Of a stretch of DNA of 44,682 nt, positions 6,870 to 16,031 are shown piece by piece. Each line of letters starts with the position of its first letter. Position 1 is the stretch's first letter. Made by a program: the position numbers and the translations under genes. Under the pieces are notes generated by a model that saw only the letters and a list, made by a program, of their open reading frames with translations, made no database searches and was not told where the DNA came from. The DNA comes from CAZSIA01 sp045126355 (lineage in GTDB: Bacteria; Bacillota_I; Bacilli_A; Acholeplasmatales; Anaeroplasmataceae), in the NCBI GenBank assembly GCA_045126355.1, contig JBGVOE010000112.1, positions 1-44,682 on the forward strand, read 5' to 3'.

Positions 6870-7853
6870 ATGCCAGAATTATTAGGAAAGAAAATCAAAT
6901 TATTCACATTATCTTCTAACCGTGAATTAGCACAAGAAATCGCTGAATCAATTGGTGTTGAATTAGGAGAATGTGAAGTTAAAAGATTTATGGATGGAGA
7001 AATTAATGTATCTATTAAAGAAACAGTTCGTGGACATCATGTATTTGTAGTTCAACCAACAACTAACCCAGTAAATGAACACTTAATGGAATTATTAATT
7101 ATGTGTGATGCATTAAAACGTGCAAGTGCACAAAGTATCAACTTAATTATCCCTTATTATGGATACTGTAGACAAGATCGTAAGAGTCGTAGTAGAGAGC
7201 CAATCACTGCTAAATTAGTAGCTGACTTATTACAAAGCGCAGGAGCTTCTAGAGTTATTGCTATGGATTTACATGCACCTCAAATTCAAGGTTTCTTTAA
7301 TATTCCAATCGATAACTTCTTAGGTTTACCAATTCTAGTAAATTATTTATTAGATAAAAAATTAGAAGATGTTGTTGTTGTTTCACCTGACCATGGTGGA
7401 GCTGTTAGAGCTAGAGAATTTGGTAAAGTATTAGAAGCACCAATCGCTATTATCGACAAACGTCGTCCTGAACCAAATAAGGCAGAAGTAATGAATATTA
7501 TCGGTGATATCAAGGGTAAAACTTGTATTATTGTAGACGATATTTGTGATACAGCTGGTACATTAGCGGCTGCTGCTAGAGCATTAATTGCTAATGGAGC
7601 TAAAGAAGTTTATGCTGCATGTACTCATGGTTTATTAAGTGGACCTGCAGTTTCTAGAATCGTTGATTCTCCAATTAAAGAAATGATTATTACAAATACT
7701 GTTAGATTACCTGAAGAAAAAAGACATGAAAAAATTGTTCAACTTTCAGTTGGAACACTATTAGGTCATGGTATTTTAAAAATTCTTTCTGACGAACCTC
7801 TATCTGGTTTATTTACTTACAATTACGATAAAGATAAAAGAGAACTATTATAA
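6870..7853 (+). CDS. prs: Ribose-phosphate pyrophosphokinase
   Basis: A 327-residue class I PRPP synthetase, which makes PRPP from ribose 5-phosphate and ATP for nucleotide, NAD, His and Trp synthesis. Visible: the ATP-binding segment RQDRKSRSREPITAK at 101-115, the catalytic flexible-loop region VVSPDHGGAVRARE, and the PRPP loop VDDICDTAGT at 222-231. The start ATG follows AAGGAGTAAG. Own promoter. It is followed after 12 bases by pth, and prs-pth-mfd-spoVT is a standard Bacilli order. Confidence 0.96.
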   Translation: MPELLGKKIKLFTLSSNRELAQEIAESIGVELGECEVKRFMDGEINVSIKETVRGHHVFVVQPTTNPVNEHLMELLIMCDALKRASAQSINLIIPYYGYCRQDRKSRSREPITAKLVADLLQSAGASRVIAMDLHAPQIQGFFNIPIDNFLGLPILVNYLLDKKLEDVVVVSPDHGGAVRAREFGKVLEAPIAIIDKRRPEPNKAEVMNIIGDIKGKTCIIVDDICDTAGTLAAAARALIANGAKEVYAACTHGLLSGPAVSRIVDSPIKEMIITNTVRLPEEKRHEKIVQLSVGTLLGHGILKILSDEPLSGLFTYNYDKDKRELL

Positions 7854-7865
7854 TAGGTGATTTAT

Positions 7866-8438
7866 ATGAAATTAATTGTTGGACTAGGAAACCCTGGGAA
7901 ACAATATGAATTAACTAGACATAATGTTGGTTTTATATGTCTAGATGCATTAGCAGAAAAATATAACTTAGTGTTTAAAATGGACTCTTCCTTTAATGCT
8001 ATGGTAGCTATAGCTAATATTGGCGGAGAAAAATGTGTTTTTGTTAAACCTCAAACATATATGAATTTAAGCGGAGAAGCAGTTGGGAAAATCTTAAAAT
8101 ATTATAAAATTAACTTAACTGATATGTTAGTTATTTATGATGATATGGATATTTCTATTGGTGCCTTACGCTTAAGAGAAAAGGGAAGTGCTGGCGGACA
8201 TAATGGAATTAAAAACATTATTGCGCACGTAGGAACTCAAGAGTTTAAAAGAATCCGTGTTGGTATTTCTTCAAAAGCTAATATTGACGCTAAAGATTAT
8301 GTTTTAGGTCGTTTTAGTAAAGAAGAACAAATAACACTAAATTTATTAAAAGATAAAGTAGTAGATGCTACTTTGGAATTTATTAGCGGTAAACCATTTG
8401 TAATTACAATGGGTAATTATAATGGAATTTTAATATAA
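7866..8438 (+). CDS. pth: Peptidyl-tRNA hydrolase
   Basis: A 190-residue Pth that frees tRNA from prematurely released peptidyl-tRNA. Seen: GLGNPGKQYELTRHNVGF at 6-23 with the catalytic His19, KPQTYMNLSGEAV with the substrate Asn, YDDMDI with the catalytic Asp, and GSAGGHNGIKNI. An in-frame GTG at 7857 is part of the ribosome site TAGGTGA; the ATG at 7866 gives the standard MKLIVGLGNPG start. Slightly short at the C-terminus but complete. Confidence 0.95.
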   Translation: MKLIVGLGNPGKQYELTRHNVGFICLDALAEKYNLVFKMDSSFNAMVAIANIGGEKCVFVKPQTYMNLSGEAVGKILKYYKINLTDMLVIYDDMDISIGALRLREKGSAGGHNGIKNIIAHVGTQEFKRIRVGISSKANIDAKDYVLGRFSKEEQITLNLLKDKVVDATLEFISGKPFVITMGNYNGILI

Positions 8439-8452
8439 AGAAGCTGATAGAA

Positions 8453-11400
8453 ATGATTTTAGACTATTTATCACGAAATTTTAAGTTTGCTGATGTATTA
8501 AATGACAAAGTAACTAGAATTTCAAATAGCAACCAAAATTTTAATATTTATCAAATCGCATCCGACTATTTAAAAAATAATCGGATGATTTTTGTCGTCC
8601 TGCCAACGTTATTTGATGCGCAAAAATATTATGATTCATTAATAAATCTTTTAGATGAAGATAATGTTTTATTTTATCCTGTAGATGATATGGGTCTTGC
8701 TAGTTTATTTATTTCATCTAATGAATTTAAATATGAAAGAATTAATACAATCATTTCTTTACTAGATAATAAACCTAAAGTTGTTGTTACAACAGCTAAT
8801 GGTGTGATGTATAAAAACTTAAATAAAAAGGTATGGGAAGAAAGCGTCATTAAGTTTAAAGTTGGCGATACATATAAAATTAGTGACATTAGAAATATAT
8901 TAATTAAATTTGGTTATGTATGTAAAAGTAGTGTTACTTCTACGGGAGAGTTTTCTGTAAGAGGTAGTATAATTGATTTATTTCCACTTAATTATGATAA
9001 CCCAGTTCGTCTAGATTTTTTCGATGATGAATTAGAGACGATTAAATTATTTAGCGCTGAAACTCAAAGAACGATATCTAAAATAACAGAAGTTACACTT
9101 TCTCCATTAATTGAATTACTTTATACTGATGAAGCGGCTAAGAATGTTATTAGTATTTTAAAGAGAGAAATTAATGAAGCTAGCCCTACTGAAGTTGATT
9201 TAATATATAAAGATATTAATAAGATAGAATTAAGAGTAGAAGTGGAAACTATTCAAAATTATATTGATTTGTTTTCAGACTCATCTACTATCTTAGACTT
9301 TGCCGATAACAAGATGGTCTATGTTATAAATGAAGATAAAATCAACGCTTTAATTACTAAGACATTTGAGGATATATATAAACATTATGATACAATTAAT
9401 TCTAATGTAATAAGAAAATATTTGACGTTTATAGAAGATGAAAATTTATTTACAAAATATAATGTTAAATATATTGATTCATTAGTTGAACATAAAAATT
9501 CATATCATGTTAATGTTGAAGAGATAGCGAACTTTTATGGTAATTTTTCACTTCTTGTTAAGGATATTACAAAAAGATGGCATCAGACTTATGTAATAGT
9601 AAATATTAATTCAGCTGACAGGTTAAAAAGATTTAAAGAGTATTGTTTAGAAAATATGATTAAATATCAAACAGTATCTGATTTATCATATTTAGATTAT
9701 GACTGTATTAATATAGTAAATAATGAATATATTTTAGCTTTATCAATACCAGAAAGTAATATATATATTTTAAGTGAAAATGTAATATATTCTAGTAGTG
9801 TAGAAAAGACGAAAATCCGCTACAAATCAACGTTTTATGAAGCTAAGAAGATTTCCAAATACGATGAATTATCACCAGGTGATTATGTAGTACACGCAAA
9901 TCATGGAATAGGTGTATATGACTCAATTAAGATGATGGAATTAAGCGGAGTTAAACGTGATTATATTAAAATTAATTACGCTGGAACAGATTCATTATAT
10001 ATTCCAATTGAACAACTAAATTTAATTAAAAAATATAGTGGCGCGGCTGGAACTGCTCCACAACTAACAAAATTAGGATCTGGTTCATGGAATAAAGCAA
10101 AACAAAAAGTAAAAGAAAAAGTATTAGAATTAAGTAAAAAATTAATTGAACTTTATGCTTTAAGAGAAGAAGCCTCTGGGTATCAATTTAGTCCTGATTC
10201 AACAGAGCAAGCTATTTTTGAAGGTGAGTTTTTATATGATGAGACTCCTGACCAAATCATGGCAATTAACCAAGTGAAAAAGGATATGGAATCACCTCGT
10301 GTTATGGATAGACTTATATGTGGTGATGTTGGTTTTGGTAAAACAGAGATCGCACTTCGTGCTTCTTTTAAAGCAGTTATGGATGGTAAACAAGTTTGCT
10401 ACCTTGCTCCAACTACAGTACTGACTCGTCAACACTATCATACCTTTAAAAACAGAATGGAAAAGTATGGTGTTAGAGTAGAACTTTTAAATCGTTTTGT
10501 TAGTACTAAAGAAAAGAATCAAATATTAAAAGATTTAGCATTTGGAACTGTTGATGTTTTAATTGGAACACATCGAGTTTTAAGTGATGATGTGAAATTT
10601 AAAGATTTAGGATTATTAATTACCGATGAAGAACATCGTTTTGGAGTGATGCACAAAGAAAAAATTAAAGAGTTAAAAATCAATGTTGACTCATTAATGT
10701 TAACAGCAACTCCGATTCCAAGAACACTTCAAATGTCTTTGATTGGAATTAAAGAGTTATCAATGATTGAAACTCCTCCTAAAAATCGTTACCCTATTCA
10801 AACATATGTTACACCACGTCATGATGCGATTGTGGCTGAAGCGATTGAAAGGGAACTTCTTCGTGGTGGGCAAGTATTCTATCTATATAACTACACAGAA
10901 GATATTTCTGATGTGATGGTTAAGATTAGTAAAATGGTTCCTGAAGCTAAGGTATGTTATGCTCATGGTAAGATGGAAAAACATAAGTTGGAAAATATCA
11001 TTAGTGATTTTATTGATCATAAATATGATGTATTAGTTTCAACTACAATTATTGAAACAGGTATCGATATTCCTAATGCGAATACTTTAATTATTCATGA
11101 TGCGGATAAATTAGGACTATCACAACTTTACCAAATTCGTGGTCGAATTGGTAGAAGTGATAGAATTGCTTATGCATATTTAATGTATGAAGCTAGAAAA
11201 GTATTAACTACTGAGGCTGAAAAACGTTTAGAAACAATTAAAGAATTTACTGAACTTGGTAGTGGATTTAAGATTGCAATGCGAGATTTGTCAATAAGAG
11301 GCGCCGGAGATTTATTAGGTTTAGAACAATCTGGTTTTATTAACAGTGTTGGTATTGATATGTATATGCAAATTTTAGATGAAACTTTAAATGAATTAAA

Positions 11401-11875
11401 AGGTGAAAAAGGCAAGAAGGAAACTATGACTTCGTTGGGAAGTAAAGTTATTTCTAACCGTTATATTCCAGATGGATATAATCTTTCTGAAGATATAAAA
11501 ATTGAACTTCATAATAAAATTGCCTCTATTGAATCGCATGAAGATTTAGATAATTTAAAAGTTGAAATTATAGATCGCTTTGGTTCTTTAGATGAAGACT
11601 TACTTTTATATATGTATGAAAAATTATTCTATAGTCTTTGTTCTAAGATAAAAGTAGAAAAGGTGGATATTAAGCCAAAATTACTTACTTTAACATTGTC
11701 TGAAGAAAAGAGTCAAATCGTTGATGGAGAGTATTTTTATAAGACAGCTTATTCTTTAAGTAATAATTTTATTTTAAGTTATCATGACCGTAAGATAAAT
11801 ATAACTTTAAAGACTAGTAGTGATAAAAAAAGTTGGTTAGTATTAATTTGCGAATATTTAGCAAAGATTGTATAA
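8453..11875 (+). CDS. mfd: Transcription-repair coupling factor Mfd
   Basis: A 1140-residue Mfd. It displaces RNA polymerase stalled at DNA lesions and recruits UvrA. The N-terminal UvrB-like region is diverged. The RNA polymerase interaction domain begins near DYVVHANHGIGVYDS. The RecG-like translocase has Walker A GDVGFGKTE at 624-632, DEEHRFG at 725-731 and TATPIPRTLQMS. The C-terminal TRCF domain closes the protein. Its position between pth and spoVT is the conserved Bacilli order. Full length. Confidence 0.97.
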   Translation: MILDYLSRNFKFADVLNDKVTRISNSNQNFNIYQIASDYLKNNRMIFVVLPTLFDAQKYYDSLINLLDEDNVLFYPVDDMGLASLFISSNEFKYERINTIISLLDNKPKVVVTTANGVMYKNLNKKVWEESVIKFKVGDTYKISDIRNILIKFGYVCKSSVTSTGEFSVRGSIIDLFPLNYDNPVRLDFFDDELETIKLFSAETQRTISKITEVTLSPLIELLYTDEAAKNVISILKREINEASPTEVDLIYKDINKIELRVEVETIQNYIDLFSDSSTILDFADNKMVYVINEDKINALITKTFEDIYKHYDTINSNVIRKYLTFIEDENLFTKYNVKYIDSLVEHKNSYHVNVEEIANFYGNFSLLVKDITKRWHQTYVIVNINSADRLKRFKEYCLENMIKYQTVSDLSYLDYDCINIVNNEYILALSIPESNIYILSENVIYSSSVEKTKIRYKSTFYEAKKISKYDELSPGDYVVHANHGIGVYDSIKMMELSGVKRDYIKINYAGTDSLYIPIEQLNLIKKYSGAAGTAPQLTKLGSGSWNKAKQKVKEKVLELSKKLIELYALREEASGYQFSPDSTEQAIFEGEFLYDETPDQIMAINQVKKDMESPRVMDRLICGDVGFGKTEIALRASFKAVMDGKQVCYLAPTTVLTRQHYHTFKNRMEKYGVRVELLNRFVSTKEKNQILKDLAFGTVDVLIGTHRVLSDDVKFKDLGLLITDEEHRFGVMHKEKIKELKINVDSLMLTATPIPRTLQMSLIGIKELSMIETPPKNRYPIQTYVTPRHDAIVAEAIERELLRGGQVFYLYNYTEDISDVMVKISKMVPEAKVCYAHGKMEKHKLENIISDFIDHKYDVLVSTTIIETGIDIPNANTLIIHDADKLGLSQLYQIRGRIGRSDRIAYAYLMYEARKVLTTEAEKRLETIKEFTELGSGFKIAMRDLSIRGAGDLLGLEQSGFINSVGIDMYMQILDETLNELKGEKGKKETMTSLGSKVISNRYIPDGYNLSEDIKIELHNKIASIESHEDLDNLKVEIIDRFGSLDEDLLLYMYEKLFYSLCSKIKVEKVDIKPKLLTLTLSEEKSQIVDGEYFYKTAYSLSNNFILSYHDRKINITLKTSSDKKSWLVLICEYLAKIV

Positions 11876-11913
11876 ATTAGTATTATTTGTCAAAAATATT
11901 ACTGGTGATATTT

Positions 11914-12435
11914 ATGAAAGAAACTGGAATATTAAGACGAATAGATGAATTAGGTAGAATTGTCGTTCCGAAAGAAATCAGAAAAAAACTTAAAATCAGA
12001 GAGGGAGATAACTTAGATATTTTTGTTAGTGAAGATAATGTTATCCTAAAAAAATATAGTCCCTTAAATGATTTAGAAGCAATTTTATCAGTCTTATTAG
12101 ATGCCTATAAAAAGATTTATAACGTTAGTATTGTTGTGGCTGATTTAACGAAGATTATTGCCTCTACAAAAGCTGAAATTAAAGTTGATGAAAAACTTGA
12201 AGAAGTATTTGTTGAGTTAATTAATCAAAAAGAAGAACTTCAATTTAATAAAAGTATGAGTGTGATGATTACAGAAAGTTTTAAGAGTAATCATAATCTT
12301 ATAATTAAACCGATACTGATTTATGGCGATTTATTTGGGTGTGTAATTTTATTTAGTGAATTTGACTCAATTAATAATCAAAATGAAGCGTTAAATCTTA
12401 TTCATTATTTCTGTACTGAATATATTCAATTATAA
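11914..12435 (+). CDS. spoVT: Stage V sporulation regulator SpoVT (AbrB family)
   Basis: A 173-residue protein. Residues 1-50 form an AbrB swapped-hairpin DNA-binding domain: TGILRRIDELGRIVVPKEIR, KLKIREGD and ILKKYSP. The rest is a GAF-like domain, as in B. subtilis SpoVT, a forespore regulator that tunes sigma-G genes. The position directly after mfd is diagnostic. The frame is open from a TTG at 11887, but the ATG at 11914 has the ribosome site CTGGTGATA and gives MKETGILRRID, the expected N-terminus. It shares transcription with mfd unless a forespore promoter lies inside mfd; I did not identify one. Confidence 0.92.
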   Translation: MKETGILRRIDELGRIVVPKEIRKKLKIREGDNLDIFVSEDNVILKKYSPLNDLEAILSVLLDAYKKIYNVSIVVADLTKIIASTKAEIKVDEKLEEVFVELINQKEELQFNKSMSVMITESFKSNHNLIIKPILIYGDLFGCVILFSEFDSINNQNEALNLIHYFCTEYIQL

Positions 12436-12461
12436 AAAACTGTATATTACAGTTTTTTATT
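12435..12461 (+). terminator. Terminator after spoVT
   Basis: AAAAACTGTA (from 12435) pairs with TACAGTTTTT around a 3-base loop, followed by T-rich sequence. It ends the ispE/prs-spoVT stretch. Confidence 0.8.
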
Positions 12462-12535
12462 TTTATATATGTATAATTATAAATTTTTTGTATTAATTTT
12501 TTTATATATTAAAAAATTATTTATAGTTTCGTTTG

Positions 12536-12564
12536 TTGTATTTAGCCGTTATTAATGGTATACT
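12536..12564 (+). promoter_or_regulatory. Sigma-A-type promoter of the 12.6 kb operon
   Basis: TTGTAT (12536-12541), a 17-base spacer and TATACT (12559-12564). It lies in the 171-base gap before the FAD protein gene; the rest of the gap is AT-rich with no gene seen. Confidence 0.55.
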
Positions 12565-12606
12565 TATAGAGTCCTTAAAAATCGTAGTTATAGTGGAGGT
12601 AAAATT

Positions 12607-14019
12607 ATGAATAAATTTGACGTTATTATTGTTGGAGCTGGTCCAGCAGGAATTTATTGTGCTTATGAATTAGTAGAAAAAGATCCTAATTTAAAAGTTT
12701 TATTAATTGAAAAAGGAAATGACATTTATAACAGAAGATGTCCTGTTTTAGAACATAAAGTAGCTAAATGTCCAATTGTTAGAGGAGTTAGTGGTTGTCA
12801 ACCTGCATGTTCAATTACTGATGGTTTCGGTGGAGCAGGTGCTTATTCAGATGGTAAGTTTAATATTACTTCTGAATTTGGTGGTTGGATGACTGACTAT
12901 TTAGACCCATATTTAGTTGAAGATTTAATTAAGTATGTTGATAATATTAACTTAAAGTTTGGTGCGACTACTCAAATTACAGACCCAGATACTCCTGAGG
13001 TTTTAGATATTGAAAAACGCGCTATCGCAGTTGGGTTAAAATTATTACGTGCTAAAGTTAGACACTTAGGTACTGAACAAAACTTAGAAATTCTTAAAAA
13101 GATTTATCATCATTTAGAAGAAAGAATCACAATGGTTTTCAAAACTAAAGTTACAGAAGTTATGATTGAAGGTAACACGATTAAAGGAATTAAGACTGCA
13201 AATGATGAATATTATGCAGATAAAGTGGTATTAGCTGTTGGACGCGATGGTGCAAAATGGTTAAGTGATGTTTGTACATCTAATGGAATTAGAATGTCTA
13301 ATAACCAAGTTGACGTTGGTGTTCGTGTTGAAACTAACGACATTATTATGGAAGAAATTAACAAACACTTATATGAAGGTAAATTCTTATACCGTTCTAG
13401 TGTAGGTACAACTGTTAGAACTTTCTGTAGTAACCCTAGTGGACATGTTGTAGTTGAAAACCACAGTGGTATCATGTTAGCTAATGGACATGCTTATAAT
13501 GATCCAAGCCTAGGTTCTCGTAATACAAACTTTGCACTTTTAGTTTCTCATAAATTTAGTGAACCATTTGATAAACCAAATGAATATGCTTCAGAAGTAT
13601 CTCGTTTAGCTAATCAATTATCAATGGGTAGTGTAATTATTCAAAGATATGGTGATTTAAAACGTGGTAGAAGAAGTAATAAAAACCGTATTTCAGAAGG
13701 CTTTGTAATTCCAACATTAAAAGAAGCTGTTCCTGGTGATTTAGGTTTAGTTTTACCTTACAACACTATGAAATCAATTATCGAAATGGTTGAAGCATTA
13801 GACCATGTTACTCCAGGTATTGCTAGTGATCATACATTATTCTATGGTGTTGAAGCTAAATTCTATTCAGCTCGTCCTGAAGTAAATGATAAATTTGAAA
13901 CTAAGATTAACGGTTTATATGTAGCTGGTGATGGAGCTGGTTTAACTAGAGGTTTAGCACAAGCTGAAGCTAACGGTGTATGGGTAGCTAGAGATATCGT
14001 TTCATCTTTAGAAAAATAA
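12607..14019 (+). CDS. FAD-dependent dehydrogenase, COG2509-like
   Basis: A 470-residue flavoprotein. The N-terminal Rossmann FAD motif is VIIVGAGPAGIYCA at 6-19. A Cys-rich stretch follows at about 45-70 (CPVLEHKVAKCP, then GCQPACS), and then GFGGAGAYSDGKF. A closing FAD-contact region reads GLYVAGDGAGLTRGLAQA. This layout is that of the poorly characterised COG2509 family of FAD-dependent dehydrogenases, common in anaerobic Firmicutes; the electron donor is not known to me. ATG at 12607 with GTGGAGGTA. First gene of a long same-strand series reaching folD, with a 4-base gap to the next gene. Confidence 0.82.
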   Translation: MNKFDVIIVGAGPAGIYCAYELVEKDPNLKVLLIEKGNDIYNRRCPVLEHKVAKCPIVRGVSGCQPACSITDGFGGAGAYSDGKFNITSEFGGWMTDYLDPYLVEDLIKYVDNINLKFGATTQITDPDTPEVLDIEKRAIAVGLKLLRAKVRHLGTEQNLEILKKIYHHLEERITMVFKTKVTEVMIEGNTIKGIKTANDEYYADKVVLAVGRDGAKWLSDVCTSNGIRMSNNQVDVGVRVETNDIIMEEINKHLYEGKFLYRSSVGTTVRTFCSNPSGHVVVENHSGIMLANGHAYNDPSLGSRNTNFALLVSHKFSEPFDKPNEYASEVSRLANQLSMGSVIIQRYGDLKRGRRSNKNRISEGFVIPTLKEAVPGDLGLVLPYNTMKSIIEMVEALDHVTPGIASDHTLFYGVEAKFYSARPEVNDKFETKINGLYVAGDGAGLTRGLAQAEANGVWVARDIVSSLEK

Positions 14020-14023
14020 TTTT

Positions 14024-14458
14024 ATGGAAAAAGAAAAGATATTAGTATCTGCGTGTTTTGTATCAGAAGGATATAAATATAGCGGTGGAGCAAATATAAA
14101 TGAAAAAGTTTTAAAGTTAAAAGAAAAATATGATTTCATTTTAATTTGTCCAGAAGTCTTTGGCGGACTTCCTACACCAAGAGTTCCTTCTGAAATAATT
14201 GGTGATAAGGTTATTAACAGTGTTGGGGAAGATGTTACTTTAGCCTTTCATAAAGGAGCAGATATGGCATTAGAACTTGCTAAAAAACATAACTGTAAGA
14301 TTGCAGTTTTAAAAGCGAAGAGCCCATCATGTGGAAAAGGGTATATATATGACGGGTCTTTTACACATACTACTACTAGCGGTAACGGTGTAGCGGCTAA
14401 ACTATTAATGGATAACGGGATAGTTGTTTACACTGAAGATGAAGTAGATAATTTATAA
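14024..14458 (+). CDS. DUF523 family protein (TudS-like desulfidase candidate)
   Basis: A 144-residue DUF523 protein. Conserved Cys11 (SACF), Cys42 (CPEVFGGL) and Cys103 (SPSCG) match the three Cys that bind a [4Fe-4S] cluster in the thiouracil desulfidase TudS, a DUF523 member. PRVPSEI is also conserved. Many DUF523 proteins are uncharacterised, so a sulfur-salvage role is inference. The second Cys of the usual SACLLGxxCRYDG segment is Tyr here. No clear ribosome site precedes ATG 14024, 4 bases after the FAD gene, so translation may depend on coupling. Confidence 0.82.
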   Translation: MEKEKILVSACFVSEGYKYSGGANINEKVLKLKEKYDFILICPEVFGGLPTPRVPSEIIGDKVINSVGEDVTLAFHKGADMALELAKKHNCKIAVLKAKSPSCGKGYIYDGSFTHTTTSGNGVAAKLLMDNGIVVYTEDEVDNL

Positions 14459-14477
14459 AAAAAAGAAGGGATTACTA

Positions 14478-16019
14478 ATGGTGATAAATGAAAGAAAAAT
14501 TCAATCACCAATTAAAATTGTTTTAAGAGTTATTGTTGCGTTAATATTAGTAGCATTACAAATAGCTATTTATTGGTTATTGTTTGTTGGTAGTTTTGAA
14601 CTTCCATACATTTATTTAATATCATGGGTTTTAAGTATTATTTTAATAATTCGCTTATATAATAGTAACGATAATGTTTCATATAAAATTTTATGGACTG
14701 TTATTATCTTACTTTTTAGTGGTACAGGACCACTACTTTATATTTGTTTTGGTAATGGGAATAATTTACCTAAACGTAAGTATAAAAAGATTAGTGGTTA
14801 TTTACAAAACGAGATAGATATTAAAGATACAATTGAAAAAATCAAAAATGAAGATAATTTATCATATCGATTATCTTTATTTTTACATAGAACAACCGGC
14901 TTATATCCATCTAAAAATCAAGGAGAACAATTTTATAGCGATGGCGCATTATTGTTCAATGAAATGATTAAAGCGATAGATAAAGCTAAAAGATATATTT
15001 TCTTAGAATATTTTATAGTCGCGAGCGGAGCGATGCTAGATGAATTAATTCTTCATTTAGAAATGGCTTCAGCGCGTGGTGTTGAAATTAAATTTATATA
15101 CGATTATGTTGGATGTAATGTTCCAAAGGTTTTAAGTAAGAGCGATTTAGAAAGATTAGAAGATATTCCTAATTGTCGTGTTGCTTCATATAATCCTCCA
15201 GGAATTACTTTAAACTTAGGTATTAATTACCGTGACCATCGTAAGATTTTATTAATTGATGGCGATTGTGCTTTTGTTGGTGGAATAAATATTGCTGATG
15301 AATACATTCATAAAAAAGACCGTTTTGGTTTTTGGCGTGATAATGGTATGAAAATAATGGGTGAAGCTTGTTATAACTATTTGATCTTATTTGCTAAAAA
15401 CTGGTATATGAGTACTAATGAAAAATTAGAAATAGAAGCGTATAAATCAAAAGAAGTCTTTGCTGATTTAGATGGTTATGTTTTTCCATTTGGTGATGGA
15501 CCACATAACAAATTAAATCCTGCATATGATATATATTTAAAATTAATTGAAAATGCTAAGGAATGTATTTATATTTCTACACCATATTTAATTATTGATA
15601 ATGTATTTTTAAAGGCGATAGCTAATCAAGCTAAAGCTGGTGTTGAAGTAATCTTATTAGTTCCTGAGGTTGCTGATAAAAAGTTAGTATATTTAATGAC
15701 TGAAAATAACTTTACCGAAATTTTAAATGCAGGTGGAAAGATTTATAAGTTTAAAGGCGGATTTAATCATGCAAAGACTATGGTTATTGATGATGATTAC
15801 GCTATAGTAGGAACTGTTAATATTGATTACCGCAGTATGTTTTTACATTTTGAATGCTGTAATTTATTAATGAAGACAAAAAGTGTTAAAGAAATTAAAA
15901 AGGATTTTTTACAAACTTTAACTAACTCTTTGGAAGTAGATTTAGAAGTGAATAAAAAAAGGAATCCATTTAAAAGATTATTAAGTTTCTTCCTATCAAT
16001 TTTTGGACCCTTATTTTAA
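14478..16019 (+). CDS. cls: Cardiolipin synthase
   Basis: A 513-residue membrane phospholipase-D-family enzyme that joins two phosphatidylglycerols into cardiolipin. Two N-terminal membrane segments (about 18-38 and 43-58) plus a third near 70-90 precede the catalytic part. HKD motifs are HRKILLIDG from His254 and HAKTMVIDD from His431, each followed by the G-x-x-N-I-D/A pattern. The start ATG 14478 follows GAAGGGATT. It lies directly before an LTA-synthase-like gene and uppP, forming an envelope cassette; both cls and LTA synthase draw on phosphatidylglycerol. Confidence 0.93.
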   Translation: MVINERKIQSPIKIVLRVIVALILVALQIAIYWLLFVGSFELPYIYLISWVLSIILIIRLYNSNDNVSYKILWTVIILLFSGTGPLLYICFGNGNNLPKRKYKKISGYLQNEIDIKDTIEKIKNEDNLSYRLSLFLHRTTGLYPSKNQGEQFYSDGALLFNEMIKAIDKAKRYIFLEYFIVASGAMLDELILHLEMASARGVEIKFIYDYVGCNVPKVLSKSDLERLEDIPNCRVASYNPPGITLNLGINYRDHRKILLIDGDCAFVGGINIADEYIHKKDRFGFWRDNGMKIMGEACYNYLILFAKNWYMSTNEKLEIEAYKSKEVFADLDGYVFPFGDGPHNKLNPAYDIYLKLIENAKECIYISTPYLIIDNVFLKAIANQAKAGVEVILLVPEVADKKLVYLMTENNFTEILNAGGKIYKFKGGFNHAKTMVIDDDYAIVGTVNIDYRSMFLHFECCNLLMKTKSVKEIKKDFLQTLTNSLEVDLEVNKKRNPFKRLLSFFLSIFGPLF

Positions 16020-16031
16020 AGGAGATATCAT